Assembly (NCBI RefSeq): GCF_026212465.1
Contig: NC_080053.1
Coordinates: forward strand, 5,376,287-5,440,286
Direction: 5' to 3'
DNA length: 64,000 nt
From: Amaranthus tricolor
Taxonomy: Eukaryota > Streptophyta > Magnoliopsida > Caryophyllales > Amaranthaceae
The position numbers and the translations under genes are program-made. Positions 10,480-22,235 of the stretch are shown here, in pieces (positions within the stretch are counted from its first letter, which is position 1; each line of letters begins with the position of its first letter). A model generated the notes under the pieces. The model ran no database searches. It worked only from the letters and a program-made list of their open reading frames with translations, and was not told the origin of the DNA.

Positions 10480-11110
10480 TAAAACGGCTATTCTTTTTTA
10501 CATATTTGTCAACATTATTAAATACTCTTAATTAATTAGGTAAGTTTTAGGAAATAATTGATGATTGATTAATACTCTTAATTAGGTACTATTTAGAATA
10601 CTTATATTTGTTTTATATTCTCTAAATTAATAAATGTAGTGTAAATTGAGAGAATAAACTGAGAGAATAATTATATGATAAAAGAGGTAAATTACTAAAT
10701 TGACAATACTTGGTATATTTGATTGATGATTGAAAACTTAATTTTTCATAGGTTGAATACGTTAAAAATTAGGGAGAAATATATACAATTGAGGATAATT
10801 AGTATTGCTTATTAAATTTATGAAATTAGGAAATATCATAAAAGGGTAAATTCGTAAATTGAGAATAATTAGTTTATTTGAGTGATGATTGATACGTTAA
10901 TTTATCTTAGGCTGAATACGTTAATAATTGAGAATATTTATAAACAATTGAGGATAATTAGTCCATTGAAATTAATTGTACGTTGAAATGGATTATAAAA
11001 GAATAATTAGGTAATAACCACTTTGAGAGTAAATTTATGAAGTTAGGAAACATCATAGAAGAGGTAAATTATTAAATTAAGAATATTTAGAGGAAAATTA
11101 AGAGAAATTC
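10480..11110. repeat. Degenerate tandem repeat, unit about 170-215 bp
   Basis: Phrases such as GGTTGAATACGTTAA (about 10742 and 10909), AGGAAATATCATAAAAG (about 10830 and 11045) and GAGGATAATTAGT recur in the same order with drift. The array is AT-rich and non-coding, and at least three decayed units are visible. Confidence 0.5.
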
Positions 11111-13465
11111 CTGTGCAAATATTTCTTTTAGGTAAGTTTTAGGTGTTATACAAGTTATACAATTATTAGAATAATTAATTTGTTTTATATTCTCTAAATA
11201 AATTTACAAATAAATCGAATGAATACATTGAGAAAATAATTATATGAGAAATTTAGATATTAGTGCGTTAGTGTTATTCCTTTTCAATATTAGAAAATAA
11301 ATGATTAATGATTAGAATAATTGGTTGATAACATGCTCTTATATTAGTACGGTATTGGTATTATGTGTGATTTTACAATATAAAAGTATATATGGTGAGA
11401 GAATAACTTATTACTTTAAGTGTCTTATTTACTTTATACACTCTTTCAATGTACTTATTTAATTTTTAATATATTTAATTATGTATAATTAAAAATTATA
11501 AGATATTGATATTAATAAACTTTACATTAAAACGAATCAAATAAGATCTCGAATGACAATGTTTTAACTTATAGATTAATAATAGAATACACTTTAACAG
11601 TGATTGATGAATAGTATCCGAAAAGTAAATGGGACACCTAAGTTGGATAGTAATGATTTATAGAGCAAGAAAGCTTCATACGTCAATATCGTTGATCTGG
11701 TTAATTAGCGTCAGTCTTCAAGATTTTGAGCTTAAACTCAAAGTGACGTTGCACTAACAGCTCATACAACTACATCATTGTGTCCTGTATTTTGTTATTA
11801 ACAACCATTGCTGTGCTGCCACATTAGAGCTCATACAAGATATTGAAACTTCAGCAAAACCAGATAATACAACGTGTAAATATTATTCAAATTTAATTCC
11901 TATTTTTTTAGCATCAACTTAAATTGTCTTTTTCTATTTTTAGCATCAATTTAAATTGTCTTCTTAATTATAGGAAAGCCTATAATTAGTATAGCTTAAT
12001 TTCAAAGCAACTTATTTAATTTCAAATATTCAAATATAAACCGTGTAATAACATATTCAAACATTAAGCATAAAAACATGTAATATATTCAAATACTTAA
12101 ATATCTTAAGCACACGTTTAATTTAAAATTCAAATTCAAAATACAAATATTATTCAAGTATTTCAACGTCTTGAACATCCCTTTATTTAATTCAAATTCA
12201 AATATAATCTTATCCAATTATAACATTCATTCAATTACAACTTTATCCAAATACGATTATCTTAAGTTATTTTATTTAATCTCAATCAAATATATTTCGG
12301 ACTTAATCACTTAATATTTAATATGATTTTTGGACCGACTTAAACAACTAAATATAATTACTTAATTTATTGTTTAATTAAATATGTGTTTTGAATTATC
12401 ATCACTTAAGAGAATTGGTTATGTAAAGTAATGTTGTTTTCATTCTATAATATGATGTTGTATATATCACTTAAGGTTATGCATCAAAAATAATTTGAAA
12501 AGAGTTTAAATCGGAAATTTGAGAATGCTTGTGTTGGTTACCAACTTGGGGTTATTATACTGGCATAGGAATTATTATTAATATCGTTCCCATGGCAGTT
12601 TTGGATCATTACGGTCACCATGGAGGTATGCATACTTACCTTTGACGATCCGAATAGGACGGACAACGGCTTAAGCTGGAGTTTGCCTTGGGATTAGCTC
12701 TTCCATGTGTATTCCTCCAAACTTTTATATTACTTTGGCGACCTGAACTGGATGGGCAACGACATGAGTTGGGAATTGGAAAGTCAAATATGACATTTTA
12801 ACTATTAGAGTCTTTGTATGTTAGGATGGACTCATTGCTTGTATGTAACATGTATAATGAGTTGTATGAAGTCTCTGACGTGTACTGGTTTATGTTATTT
12901 GGAACTTTCTATGACGTTGTTATTCGACAACTAGCAGGTTGATTTGCAGGTGGAGATATTTTTTGAGGACTCCAATGTTAGAGCCAGTAAATGAGTTGTC
13001 CATCGTACACGAACTATGTTTTTTTCATCGTTTGAACTTTATTATTTAATTTAGCAAGTATGTTTTTATTCTGAACTAGATTTGGTTTTAAAGAGGTCTG
13101 TAGGCTCTCAAGTTGTAACCTTTAAGACTTTCGCTGATTTACCATTGCCATTTTTGTCTACTTATTTCTTTATAACTAGAACGTTCTCGATCCTAGAAAC
13201 GGTTTAACTTAAACGTCCGATGAATTACCCGGAATTCATATTTACATGTGAATATTCGGTTCATTTTAACCCGGACTATTACAGTAGCTCAGGTATAGCT
13301 TTATACTCTAGGTCTGGCTTTCTTAATGCATATGAAGAGTGAGATGGTTCAACTCTTCCCAAAAGGTGAGTTCTATTTTCATACTGATGCAATATTAAAA
13401 TTGGTTAGCCTTGGCTTTGTTTTGTATCTTCTCTTTGTTTGGAGCAATAAAATTTTTTCTTTGTC
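11111..13465. other. AT-rich intergenic sequence, no recognisable gene
   Basis: No open frame resembling a known protein. From 12540 to 13320 base composition is more balanced, with features reminiscent of an old LTR-retrotransposon, but neither ends nor coding domains can be defined. Confidence 0.35.

Positions 13466-13505
<40 letters not shown>
13466..13505. repeat. (TAA)n microsatellite
   Basis: About 13 uninterrupted TAA units. Confidence 0.9.
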
Positions 13506-13833
13506 TTAACTTAACTCTCTAAAACATTAAGAATGATTACAATAATTGAGAGATAGAAATAAATTAAGAACAAATTAAAACTAATGCTAAAAGTAGGCAC
13601 ATGGATTATTGAGTTGTTCTTAGAGTGCTGATGAAGACCTCTATATATATTGTTCCTCATATGGCCGTTGGAATTTAAGATATTAGTTACTTCTTGACTC
13701 GGGCTTCAAAGCCTCTAACCGAAATATCTTTTACAATGCAAACTTTTTGGCTTTACTTGACCAAGTCCAATACCGAAAGGTTAATTCCGAAATAATAGCA
13801 ATAAAATAATATTTTAATTTTATTTTCTTAAAA

Positions 13834-14133
13834 CAGTATTCGATAGTGGGTTATACATAGCATTACTATACCTTCCCTATTCGTTACGGGTTGGTTATTT
13901 GTCAGCACAATTTTAGCTTACAATGTGTTTGGAAGTCCCCCACCAAACGAATATTTCACAGAGAGCCGACAAGAAATTCCATTAATAACTCGACGTTTTG
14001 AATCTTTAGAACAACTTGATGAATTTAGTAGATCCTTTTAGGAGGCTCAATGACCATAGATCGAACCTATCCAATTTTTACCGTGCGATAGCTGGCTGTT
14101 CACGGACAGACTGTACCTACCGTTTCTTTTTAG
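13834..14133 (+). pseudogene. Nuclear plastid DNA insertion: partial psbE and psbF
   Basis: This is a fragment of the chloroplast psbE-psbF operon, which encodes the cytochrome b559 subunits of photosystem II. From 13834 the frame reads like the PsbE membrane helix and C-terminus ([34 protein letters not shown]) to the stop at 14039-14041. Nine bases later (ATG at 14050) the psbF start reads MTIDRTYPIFTVR. Both frames are broken: a TAG replaces the Tyr codon in psbE's RYW, and TAG replaces TGG (Trp) in psbF. Similarity stops at about 14131, before the end of psbF. The damage shows a decaying nuclear copy (NUPT) with no function. Confidence 0.92.
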
Positions 14134-14519
14134 CAAGTTAATTCAATTCATCGATTTTAATAATAAATAATCTTAATATTTGTTTCGGTTCAAATAAAAC
14201 CTATTCTACGATTTTTTTAAACCTACATTAATTTGACTTGGCATGCAAATCTAATTATATCAAGCAAAGTTTAGGAAATTATATCGTTTAATAAATTATG
14301 CCAAAGTTTAGGAAACATCTAAAACCAAATAATAATATACTTAAAATGTATATTACATTAATCAAATTAACAATTAAATTTATTAATTATATAAATAAAA
14401 CCATGTGATAATAATATAAAACAAATTTAACAGTTCCACTCCATTAATTTATTTAATATTTTATCTGGAAATAAATATAATAAAACCAAATAACCAACCG
14501 AATAAATTCATATCAATAA

Positions 14520-14690
<171 letters not shown>

Positions 14691-14929
14691 TCATTTATAA
14701 TTAATATAATTTTAGACCAATTAATCAAATTAATGTAATTACTTAATTTCTTGACTAATTTAATATGCATTTTGAATTATGATCATTTAAAAGAGTTGAA
14801 TTTTAAATCTCCCCTTGACAAAAATCAAAATCATATTCTCTAAGATCATATTTTTATGCGAAAATAAGTAATATTCTCTCAAAGATAATTAATCATAGCA
14901 ACTACATCAATTATCTATATCATCATATG

Positions 14930-15997
14930 TAGGGATGCAGGCGGGGTGGGGATGGGTCCCGGTTTGATGGGTCATGGGGCGGGTACGGGTATAAAATTCA
15001 TACCCACCGCGGGGATGGGGATGGGGATGGGTTTTAGGTGATACCCGCCCCACCTCACGAAATGTACAAATTTTGAGAATCGGAATACCCTAAATTATTT
15101 TTCAAATTTTTGAAAACCTTGAATTATTTTCAAATTTTTTGAAAAACTTGCTTCACTGCTTCACTGCTTCAAAACCCTAAATTATTTCTTTCAAAACCTT
15201 GAATGCTGGCTGTCATTTGCTTCACTGCTGCCGTCACTTCACTGTTGCACTCCCATCTTCTTCTTCTTTGAAACACTCCTATCTTCTTCAATCGTGCTGC
15301 ATATCGTCATCTTCTTCAATCGTCTCTGTCTTTTCTCCAGTCATTGGGTAAGTTTCTGATTTTCTTCAATCGTCTCTGTCTTTCCTGATCTGCATATCGA
15401 ATATAATTTTATTAGATGATGTATATGTTGCTTGCTTTTCACTTCTGCTCGTTTCTGGTATAAAACATGGGTTTTGATTGGTTTATAAAGTAGCAATTTT
15501 GTGATTTTGTGATTTTGTGATTATTTTATAACTCAAATTCTACATTTTGTGGTAATTTTCATTTCTTTTATTTGCCCAAAAAATGTCGATCAAATAACTA
15601 TACAAACATACAATTTCAAGAAAATATAGAATTCAAGATTGTTAGGAAGAAAATATGCAGATTGTTGACATTTACAAAGCAATATGAGTCTTGAATAAAG
15701 GGCAACAATTAATGGGTTTTAAGGCCCAAATAATTGAAAATAAATATGTGACACAGATGGATATTAAGCGGGGATTTGACGAGTGGTGGGGCGGGTAAAA
15801 TGGGTATTAGACGGGGATGGATACCCAGATGGGGATGGGGATGGGGATGGTATTAGGTACAAACCCATCGGGGCGGGGACGGGGAAAAAAATTATACCCG
15901 CCGCGGGGATGGGGATGGGGATGGGGATTGATTTACCAGATGGGGATGGGGATGGTAACGCCAATACCCGCCCCGCCCCGCCCCGTTTGCATCCCTA
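14930..15997. mobile_element. Non-autonomous hAT transposon, TSD ATCATATG
   Basis: The ends are TAGGGATGCAGGCGGGG and, reversed, TAGGGATGCAAACGGGG. Identical 8-bp ATCATATG copies flank it (14922-14929 and 15998-16005), the hAT signature. Both subterminal regions are full of GGGGATGGG and its complement, giving runs that could form G-quadruplexes. The middle (about 15170-15400) looks like a transcribed leader with a possible splice donor (GGTAAGTTTC at about 15348). No transposase remains. Open frames across the G-rich ends are compositional artefacts. Confidence 0.9.
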
Positions 15998-16339
15998 ATC
16001 ATATGAATCACCATTAATGTATATAAACTAATGAGGATTCATATGATGATACAAGTATTACTTCATATTCCAATTTGAGAGTCAATTTATCCAAAAATGG
16101 AGGAACATTATAGATATACAAAGAAGGAATCCCTCTGTGCTTTAGTTAAAAAGTGTTAATTATGATACTTATATCATCATATTCCAATTTGATTCACTTT
16201 ATGGAAATGTCACGAGTTAAAAAAGACAAATGATACTTATAAACGTCATGAATTAAATAATGACACTTATAGGTGTGATCCAACATAAATTCATACTAAA
16301 AATTTAATATTTTTCTTTGTTCACAAATTTTTACTTGAG

Positions 16340-16640
16340 ACCGTCTTTATAAGAGACGCGTCTCAAATGGGCCGGCCCATTATTACTTAGAAAAACAACT
16401 AGCAGAAAAACGCGCGTTGTTTAATCCTATTTGAAGTTGTTATAGCCTATTAAAGTTGGTATTATAACCTGTTAGAGTTGGTATTATAACCTATTAACAT
16501 TGGTATCTCCAAATAGGTTATAATACCAAATTTAATAGGTTATAACACCAACTCCAAATACCAACTTTAATCAATTATAGTACCAACTTTAATAAGTTAT
16601 AACACTACTTTAATAGGTTATCTAAAGTGAACTCACATGT
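16340..16640. repeat. Foldback-prone repeat upstream of the NLR remnant
   Basis: AACCTATTAAAGTTGGTATTA-type phrases occur repeatedly in direct and inverted orientation between 16435 and 16625, preceded by GAGACCGTCTTTATAAGAGACG. It can fold on itself and resembles a small palindromic transposon. Its ends were not resolved. Confidence 0.4.
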
Positions 16641-16865
16641 CTTTGATCTGTATTTTGTCAGTCAATTTTCTGGTCAATTTTGGTATGCTAATTCTATCAT
16701 TTCTCACCAAATGGCCAACTAGTACTTTGTCATACTTTGTCAATTCTAATAACACATCAACTATCTACAAATCAAAGTTCATTTTGAGGAAATTTTGTGA
16801 AACACAATAATATGACTGAAGCAATTTTATATGGGATTGCTGAGGAAATCCTGTTTTACATATAG
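16641..16865 (+). pseudogene. NLR head fragment: 5' flank plus first 14 codons
   Basis: The ATG at 16812 opens MTEAILYGIAEEIL, matching MADAILYGIAEEIL of the intact NLR with two substitutions. It then runs into unrelated sequence and stops at 16863-16865. The bases before it (ACATCAACT..., TTTTGAGGAAATTTTGTG) match the 5' leader of the intact gene, and 16646-16700 matches 17267-17320. So this is the head of another NLR copy whose body has been lost. The 17-residue frame is not a gene. Confidence 0.8.
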
Positions 16866-18012
16866 TTAACAATTTTGTTTTGGCAATTACAATCTCTGTA
16901 ATGTCAAGTTCCTATTTATTATATTAGCAATTAGTTTTTAATTATTTATATAATTTTTTTTGTCACGTAACAGGAAGGTTGTACAAAAGTTAAATTGTAT
17001 TATTATATGTTTAAAAATAAATTCTTTACATTAGACATTAGGTTGTTTCAAATTAATTTTTAATAAATAGGAATAATGAGTAATTATCATTGTATTTTTT
17101 AATAACATTCTTTGTAGAAAAAGTACTTTTAATATGTGGTGCAGGGCATCTAGTTAATTGTTAATTCATAGGACTCAGCTTTAATGTAAGGGTTGTTCGG
17201 TTTAGTTGGCAATTATGAGCTGATTAGATGGCATGGCATCTAGTTAAGTGCCTTTTGGTCTGTATTTTGTCACTTTTCTGGTCAATTTTGGTTTGCTAAT
17301 TCTATCATTACTACCGAAAACAAAATCAAATGAAGGATTTAATTAAAGTATACGAGTATATATACAACTACTACTACAATTACGATTCGTTTGATTAATT
17401 GTACTAAATTGCGGTAATAGGAATCATTTATAGTGTAAAATTTTCTCAAAAGTTCCATATCATTTCTATGTAAATAAAACTTTAATCACAAAAATATTTC
17501 TAGGGTAATACTCCCTCTTATTCTACTAATATGTTTCATTTGACTTTTCACTATTTTTTAGATGGTCAAATGTGATTACAAGTGAAAGAAAATAATATAG
17601 TAATTTTTAAATTTTCATAGGGTAAAGTGGGTTAGTATGTATAAAGGTGTGAAAAAGCCAAATTTAGTAGGGATTAATTAGTAAAGGTAACATATCCAAA
17701 ATAGAAATGAGACACCTAGAATGAATAGAAGAGTGTATATTTTTTACTTGCAAATACATACCCTTTTTCCTTATAAAATAACATCATGTCGTAGTCATAA
17801 TATTAATTTATTTGGAGTTAGAAAAAACATAATTGATCACGATTAATGGAGGACTAAGTTATTAAATGGTGCAAAGTAAGCTGGACAAAACTAAGTAAGC
17901 GAAATTTGGAATGACATCATCTAAATTATAAAAATTTAGGCTCTAAATAATTTACATTATCACCTACCCATGAAAATTAACCATGGTCACTTACTTCAGA
18001 TAAACAACTTTG
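16866..18012. other. NLR upstream region with an internal repeat and a MITE-like insertion
   Basis: Positions 17250-17320 repeat the sequence at 16640-16700, and 17720-17905 matches 22095-22235 behind the gene. A segment at about 17511-17733 begins CTCCCTCTTATTCTACT and ends in a related inverted sequence (AGAATGAATAGAAGAG), like a decayed Stowaway-type MITE. No coding sequence is seen. Confidence 0.5.
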
Positions 18013-18038
18013 TTGACCTTATCGTCTTATAAATATAC
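18013..18038 (+). promoter_or_regulatory. NLR core promoter: W-box plus TATA box
   Basis: TTGACC (18013-18018) fits the W-box bound by WRKY factors. TTATAAATATA (18028-18038) is a good TATA box about 85 bases before the ATG. WRKY control of NLR genes is common; here it is inferred from the motif only. Confidence 0.45.
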
Positions 18039-18123
18039 TGCTATCTCAAGTCTCTTAAGACATCAACTTTTCTACATATCACATTTCATTTTGAGAATTT
18101 TGTAGTTCCAAAAGAAAAAATTA

Positions 18124-21100
18124 ATGGCTGATGCAATTTTGTATGGGATTGCTGAGGAAATCTTGAAAAATGTGGGATCTTATATGGTTGATGAAATTGC
18201 TTCAGCTTGGGGATTCAAGTCTGATCTTGACAAGCTGAAGCGTAATGTTGACCTCATCAAAGCTTTCCTGGTTGATGCCGAGGAGAGGCAAACTGATAGC
18301 AACGCTGTTCGTCATTGGCTTTTAAATCTTACTGAAGTTGTGTATGCTGCCGATGACTTGTTCGATGAGTTCATTACTGTTGCAACTCGGAAACAGCTGA
18401 ACGGTGGGAACAAATTCAGCAATGAGGTACACACTTTTTTTTCCCGTTATAATCAGATTGCATATGCTCATAGAATTGCTCGTAAGATTAAAGTCATTAG
18501 GGAAGAGCTTGACGACATAGTTAAACAAGGAAAAGACTTGAACTTGGCAAGCCAGTCTTATGTGGAAGGGAGAGTGATCACTAAGAGGAGAGATCAGAGT
18601 TATTCATTTGTTGAGGCTGAGCAAGTTATTGGTAGAGATGCTGATAAGAATGCCATTTTAGACTTATTACTTGCATCATCGTCTTCTGGTAACGATGAGC
18701 ATGGGCATGAGCAGAGTGTGCTCCCTGTAATAGTAATTGTAGGAATCGGGGGTTTGGGTAAGACGGCTTTAGCTCAATACATCTATAACGATCCTTCAAT
18801 TGATGAGTTCTTTGAGTTGAAGTTATGGGTGTGTGTCTCAGATGTGTTTGATGTCAAGGAAATCACTGAGAAGATCCTCAAATCTGTAACCAATTCAGAA
18901 ACTCCAAAGTTAGAGATGGATCAGTTACAGAGTAGATTGCGAGATAAAATTGGTGATAAGAAATACTTTCTTGTTCTGGACGATGTGTGGAATGACAGTC
19001 ACGAGAAGTGGCTAAAGATGAGAGCTCTTTTGAAGACCGGTAAGAAAGGGAGTAAGATCCTAGTAACTACTCGCTGGAGTAAGGTGGCAACAATAATGTG
19101 CACATTTCCTATTCCTCCTTATGATTTACAAGGTCTATCGAAAGAGAAGTCGTGGGAATTGTTTGAAAAGCTTGCATTTACGCCTGGGCAAGCTCAACGG
19201 ATGCCACACCTTGTTGACATTGGGAAGGAGATGGTTCGAAAGTGTGCCAATGTCCCGTTGGCCATAAGAATAGTAGGGAGCATTCTTTATGGTGAAGATG
19301 AAAGCAAGTGGTTGTCAATTAGAAATAAAAATCTTTCAAAACTATCCGATGAGCGAAGCGACATTATGGACATTCTCAAGATTAGCTACAATCATCTTGC
19401 TTCACCATTGAAAAATTGTTTTGCTTATTGTGCATTGTTTCCCAAAGATTATAATTTCAATAAAGATATTTTGATAAATCTTTGGATGGCTGAGGGATTC
19501 ATTGTTCTTGCTGCTGATGAAAGTATGAGTTTTGAAGAGCTTGGCGAGGAGTATTTTCTTACTTTATTGCAAAGAGGATTGTTCCAAGATGTCCAAAAGG
19601 ATGAATGGGGATGCATTGAAAGTTGCAAAATGCATGACGTTATCCATGATCTTGCTCAACATGTGGCCAAGCCCAAGTGCTTAGTCATAAAAGCCGACCA
19701 GAGTTTCGATCAGAATAGCATTTATCACTTATCTTTTGCTTTTCGTTTGAATTTTCAGAGGACTATTCCATCCACGGTGCTGAGCTTGAGACGGCTAAGG
19801 ACATTACTATTACCACAACAACAAAGTGACGGATCCACCTTCGGCAAATGCCAACAAATGATATCAAAGTTAACCTACTTGCGGGTGCTGGATTTGCATG
19901 CCCTTGGATTAAAAAATCTACCTGGTTCAATAGGTAAATTGATTCACTTAAGATATCTCAACCTCTCCTCAAACCCTTTTGCAGTCCTCCCTGATTCAAT
20001 CACTAAACTTCACAACTTGCAGACTTTAAATCTAAACAATTGTAGAAAGCTTTTTAAATTACCCTCAAATATAAAAAAACTGGTCAATTTAAGAACTCTT
20101 GATAATGGTCATTCTATCTTTTGTCACATTCCTTTAGGAATAGGCAACTTGACTTCTCTCCACTACCTACCTGTTTTCAAAGTCACTAAGCATGCCAATA
20201 GTGCCAGACTAAGTGAATTAAATAAACTCAAAAACCTGAGAGGAAAGTTGCACATAGATTTTGATGATCACTTAAAAACTACAATGTTAGAAGCAGGAGA
20301 GGGAGGATTTACCGACAAACATGGTTTGAATGAGTTGGATATAAGTTTTGCAATTGGTGAATGTGATTTGTTTGGTGACCTTAATAAGATTGTGATACCA
20401 CCTGAAGCTGATAGTGAGCACGATGAGGTTGTGCTGGAAGGCCTAAAACCACATCGAAATTTAAGGAAGCTGAAAATATCTCATTACCAAGGTCGAAAGC
20501 TCCCATATTGGTCTATGAACAATAGCCTAATTGATACCCTTTCAAAACTAGTTGAGATTGAACTTTATGAATGGAACCACTGCCAACTCCCCGCTTTTAG
20601 CCAACTACCTCTTTTGAAACGACTTTCTTTAACAAGAGTGCTATGTGTGGAATACATGGAGATTCTAAACGATGACCATTCATCATCAACAAATGACCAA
20701 TTATTCTACCCATCTCTTGAAATTCTTGAGCTACATGTTATGATAAGTTTAAAGGGGTGGTGGAAAGGATTCGATGCATCATCCAGTGAATTAGGACTAG
20801 CTCAACCTGCCATGTCATTTCCCAAGTTATCAACATTAGATGTTCATTACTGTGAAAACCTGACATCCTTGCCAACATGTCCTAATGTGGAGAAAGTGCA
20901 TCTATCCAACGAAACCAAGAATCTGTCAATATTGAATATTGTAACAGAATCGTCAAGGTTGAAGTCGTTGACAATCGATAATGTGGAAGATCTTTTATCC
21001 ATCCATTCAGAGTGTTTGCTTGAGCTTTCTTGGCTACGTATAAAGGATTCTGCACTACTATCTACTGAAAAATTAGGAGATCTCTTTGCAACTTTATCTT

Positions 21101-21660
21101 CTTCTCTTAAATCTTTGTCATTTGAAAATTGCGAAAACTTGATATCCATCTCTAAAGGCTTGGAACATCTTACTGCATTGGAGACCTTGAGAATTGTCTC
21201 CTGTGACCAGCTTGATCTATCACCAAATGAAACACAGCTAGAATGTGAAAATAGAGACGAATATTGCAGATTTTCTAAGGACATGCCATGGAAAGCCTTC
21301 AAAACTAGTCTTCGTTCATTAAGCCTATTTAGTCTCAAGAAACTAGTGAACCTTCCTAGTGAGCTTCAACACTTGACTAATCTTCGTTCTTTGGAGTTAC
21401 TATTTAATTATGAATTGAGGACATTACCAGAATGGATAACTTGTTTCTCTTCTCTTGAATATTTGGATATGTGTTGTTGTAAAAAAGTAACGTGTCTCCC
21501 AGAAAGCTTTAGTAAGCTTGCTGCTCTACAAGAACTCAGAATATCCTCATGTCCGCAACTGATAAAAAGATGTGGAGGCCCAAACGGTAAAGATTGGCCT
21601 AAGATTAAGCATATCCCTCTTATCGTCGTTGAGGATTATGGATCAGTGGTAGAAGATTAA
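18124..21660 (+). CDS. CC-NB-LRR immune receptor, complete copy B
   Basis: A complete, single-exon intracellular immune receptor of 1178 residues, typical of RGA-like CNLs. The N-terminal Rx-type coiled coil (about 1-150) has AADDLFDEF near 75-83 at the EDVID position. The NB-ARC carries the P-loop GIGGLGKT (207-214), RNBS-A (230-244), kinase-2 FLVLDDVW (282-289), RNBS-B GSKILVTTR (309-317), NVPLA instead of GLPLA (376-380), RNBS-D CFAYCALFP (432-440) and MHDVIHD (503-509). LRRs run from about 583 to the C-terminus. In this family ATP/ADP exchange in NB-ARC switches the protein on after effector sensing by the LRRs. The start is supported by the leader, by TATA placement and by the MADAILYGIAEE opening. 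The pathogen recognised cannot be told from sequence. Confidence 0.97.
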   Translation: MADAILYGIAEEILKNVGSYMVDEIASAWGFKSDLDKLKRNVDLIKAFLVDAEERQTDSNAVRHWLLNLTEVVYAADDLFDEFITVATRKQLNGGNKFSNEVHTFFSRYNQIAYAHRIARKIKVIREELDDIVKQGKDLNLASQSYVEGRVITKRRDQSYSFVEAEQVIGRDADKNAILDLLLASSSSGNDEHGHEQSVLPVIVIVGIGGLGKTALAQYIYNDPSIDEFFELKLWVCVSDVFDVKEITEKILKSVTNSETPKLEMDQLQSRLRDKIGDKKYFLVLDDVWNDSHEKWLKMRALLKTGKKGSKILVTTRWSKVATIMCTFPIPPYDLQGLSKEKSWELFEKLAFTPGQAQRMPHLVDIGKEMVRKCANVPLAIRIVGSILYGEDESKWLSIRNKNLSKLSDERSDIMDILKISYNHLASPLKNCFAYCALFPKDYNFNKDILINLWMAEGFIVLAADESMSFEELGEEYFLTLLQRGLFQDVQKDEWGCIESCKMHDVIHDLAQHVAKPKCLVIKADQSFDQNSIYHLSFAFRLNFQRTIPSTVLSLRRLRTLLLPQQQSDGSTFGKCQQMISKLTYLRVLDLHALGLKNLPGSIGKLIHLRYLNLSSNPFAVLPDSITKLHNLQTLNLNNCRKLFKLPSNIKKLVNLRTLDNGHSIFCHIPLGIGNLTSLHYLPVFKVTKHANSARLSELNKLKNLRGKLHIDFDDHLKTTMLEAGEGGFTDKHGLNELDISFAIGECDLFGDLNKIVIPPEADSEHDEVVLEGLKPHRNLRKLKISHYQGRKLPYWSMNNSLIDTLSKLVEIELYEWNHCQLPAFSQLPLLKRLSLTRVLCVEYMEILNDDHSSSTNDQLFYPSLEILELHVMISLKGWWKGFDASSSELGLAQPAMSFPKLSTLDVHYCENLTSLPTCPNVEKVHLSNETKNLSILNIVTESSRLKSLTIDNVEDLLSIHSECLLELSWLRIKDSALLSTEKLGDLFATLSSSLKSLSFENCENLISISKGLEHLTALETLRIVSCDQLDLSPNETQLECENRDEYCRFSKDMPWKAFKTSLRSLSLFSLKKLVNLPSELQHLTNLRSLELLFNYELRTLPEWITCFSSLEYLDMCCCKKVTCLPESFSKLAALQELRISSCPQLIKRCGGPNGKDWPKIKHIPLIVVEDYGSVVED

Positions 21661-21767
21661 GCAGCAAAAGAAATTTCATTAAGCAAAAGATGTGTATACC
21701 AATCTTTGTTGGTAAAGATATCGGATTTTTTTTTCTTTTCAATTCGTAGATTATTTACTATTGTTAT

Positions 21768-21773
21768 AATAAA
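21768..21773 (+). terminator. Candidate poly(A) signal of NLR copy B
   Basis: AATAAA about 110 bases after the stop, in a 3' UTR that matches the one of copy A up to about 21840. Confidence 0.55.
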
Positions 21774-21844
21774 GTATTACTTTATATTATTGAACTACAT
21801 TAACAATGAAATAATTTTTGAAGAGCAGAGACTCCAGAATCCCA

Positions 21845-22235
21845 TGCCAAGTCGCTCAATTTTCTGGTCAGTTTTTGTTTGCTAACTCTCATTTCTGAGG
21901 AAGTTAAAGTATTTTAGTAAATATAAGAATAATAAGAATAAAATTAAAAAGATAAAAAACTGAGGACAAACGCTACTAACTAATAAATACTCTTAATTTT
22001 GAATCAATTTTTCAACAAAGTAAGAGACTAGATTATTCCTACATACTACTCCATCTCAAGTGCTTTGGCTAATATTTTTCAACATGCAAAGAACTACCCT
22101 TTTATTCCTACGAAATATATTATTATTTTAGTCGTAATATTAATTTGAAGTAACAAAAACACAATAGATGAAGATGAATGGAGGGACTAAGTTATTTATT
22201 GGTGCAAAAGTAAGCTCGATAAAATTAAATACAAA
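21845..22235 (+). pseudogene. Promoter-only remnant of a further NLR unit
   Basis: Immediately behind the 3' UTR the sequence resembles the region upstream of the intact gene. TCAATTTTCTGGTCAGTTTT matches 16665 and 17277, and 22130-22235 (GTCGTAATATTAATTT, GGAGGGACTAAGTTATT, GGTGCAAAAGTAAGCT) matches 17790-17905. The order is the same as upstream of a real NLR, but no coding region follows. This suggests a third tandem unit that lost its gene body. Confidence 0.65.

Noticed and set aside
15764..16017. Gly-Asp-rich open frames on both strands
   Set aside because: Compositional artefact of the GGGGAT subterminal repeats of the hAT element.
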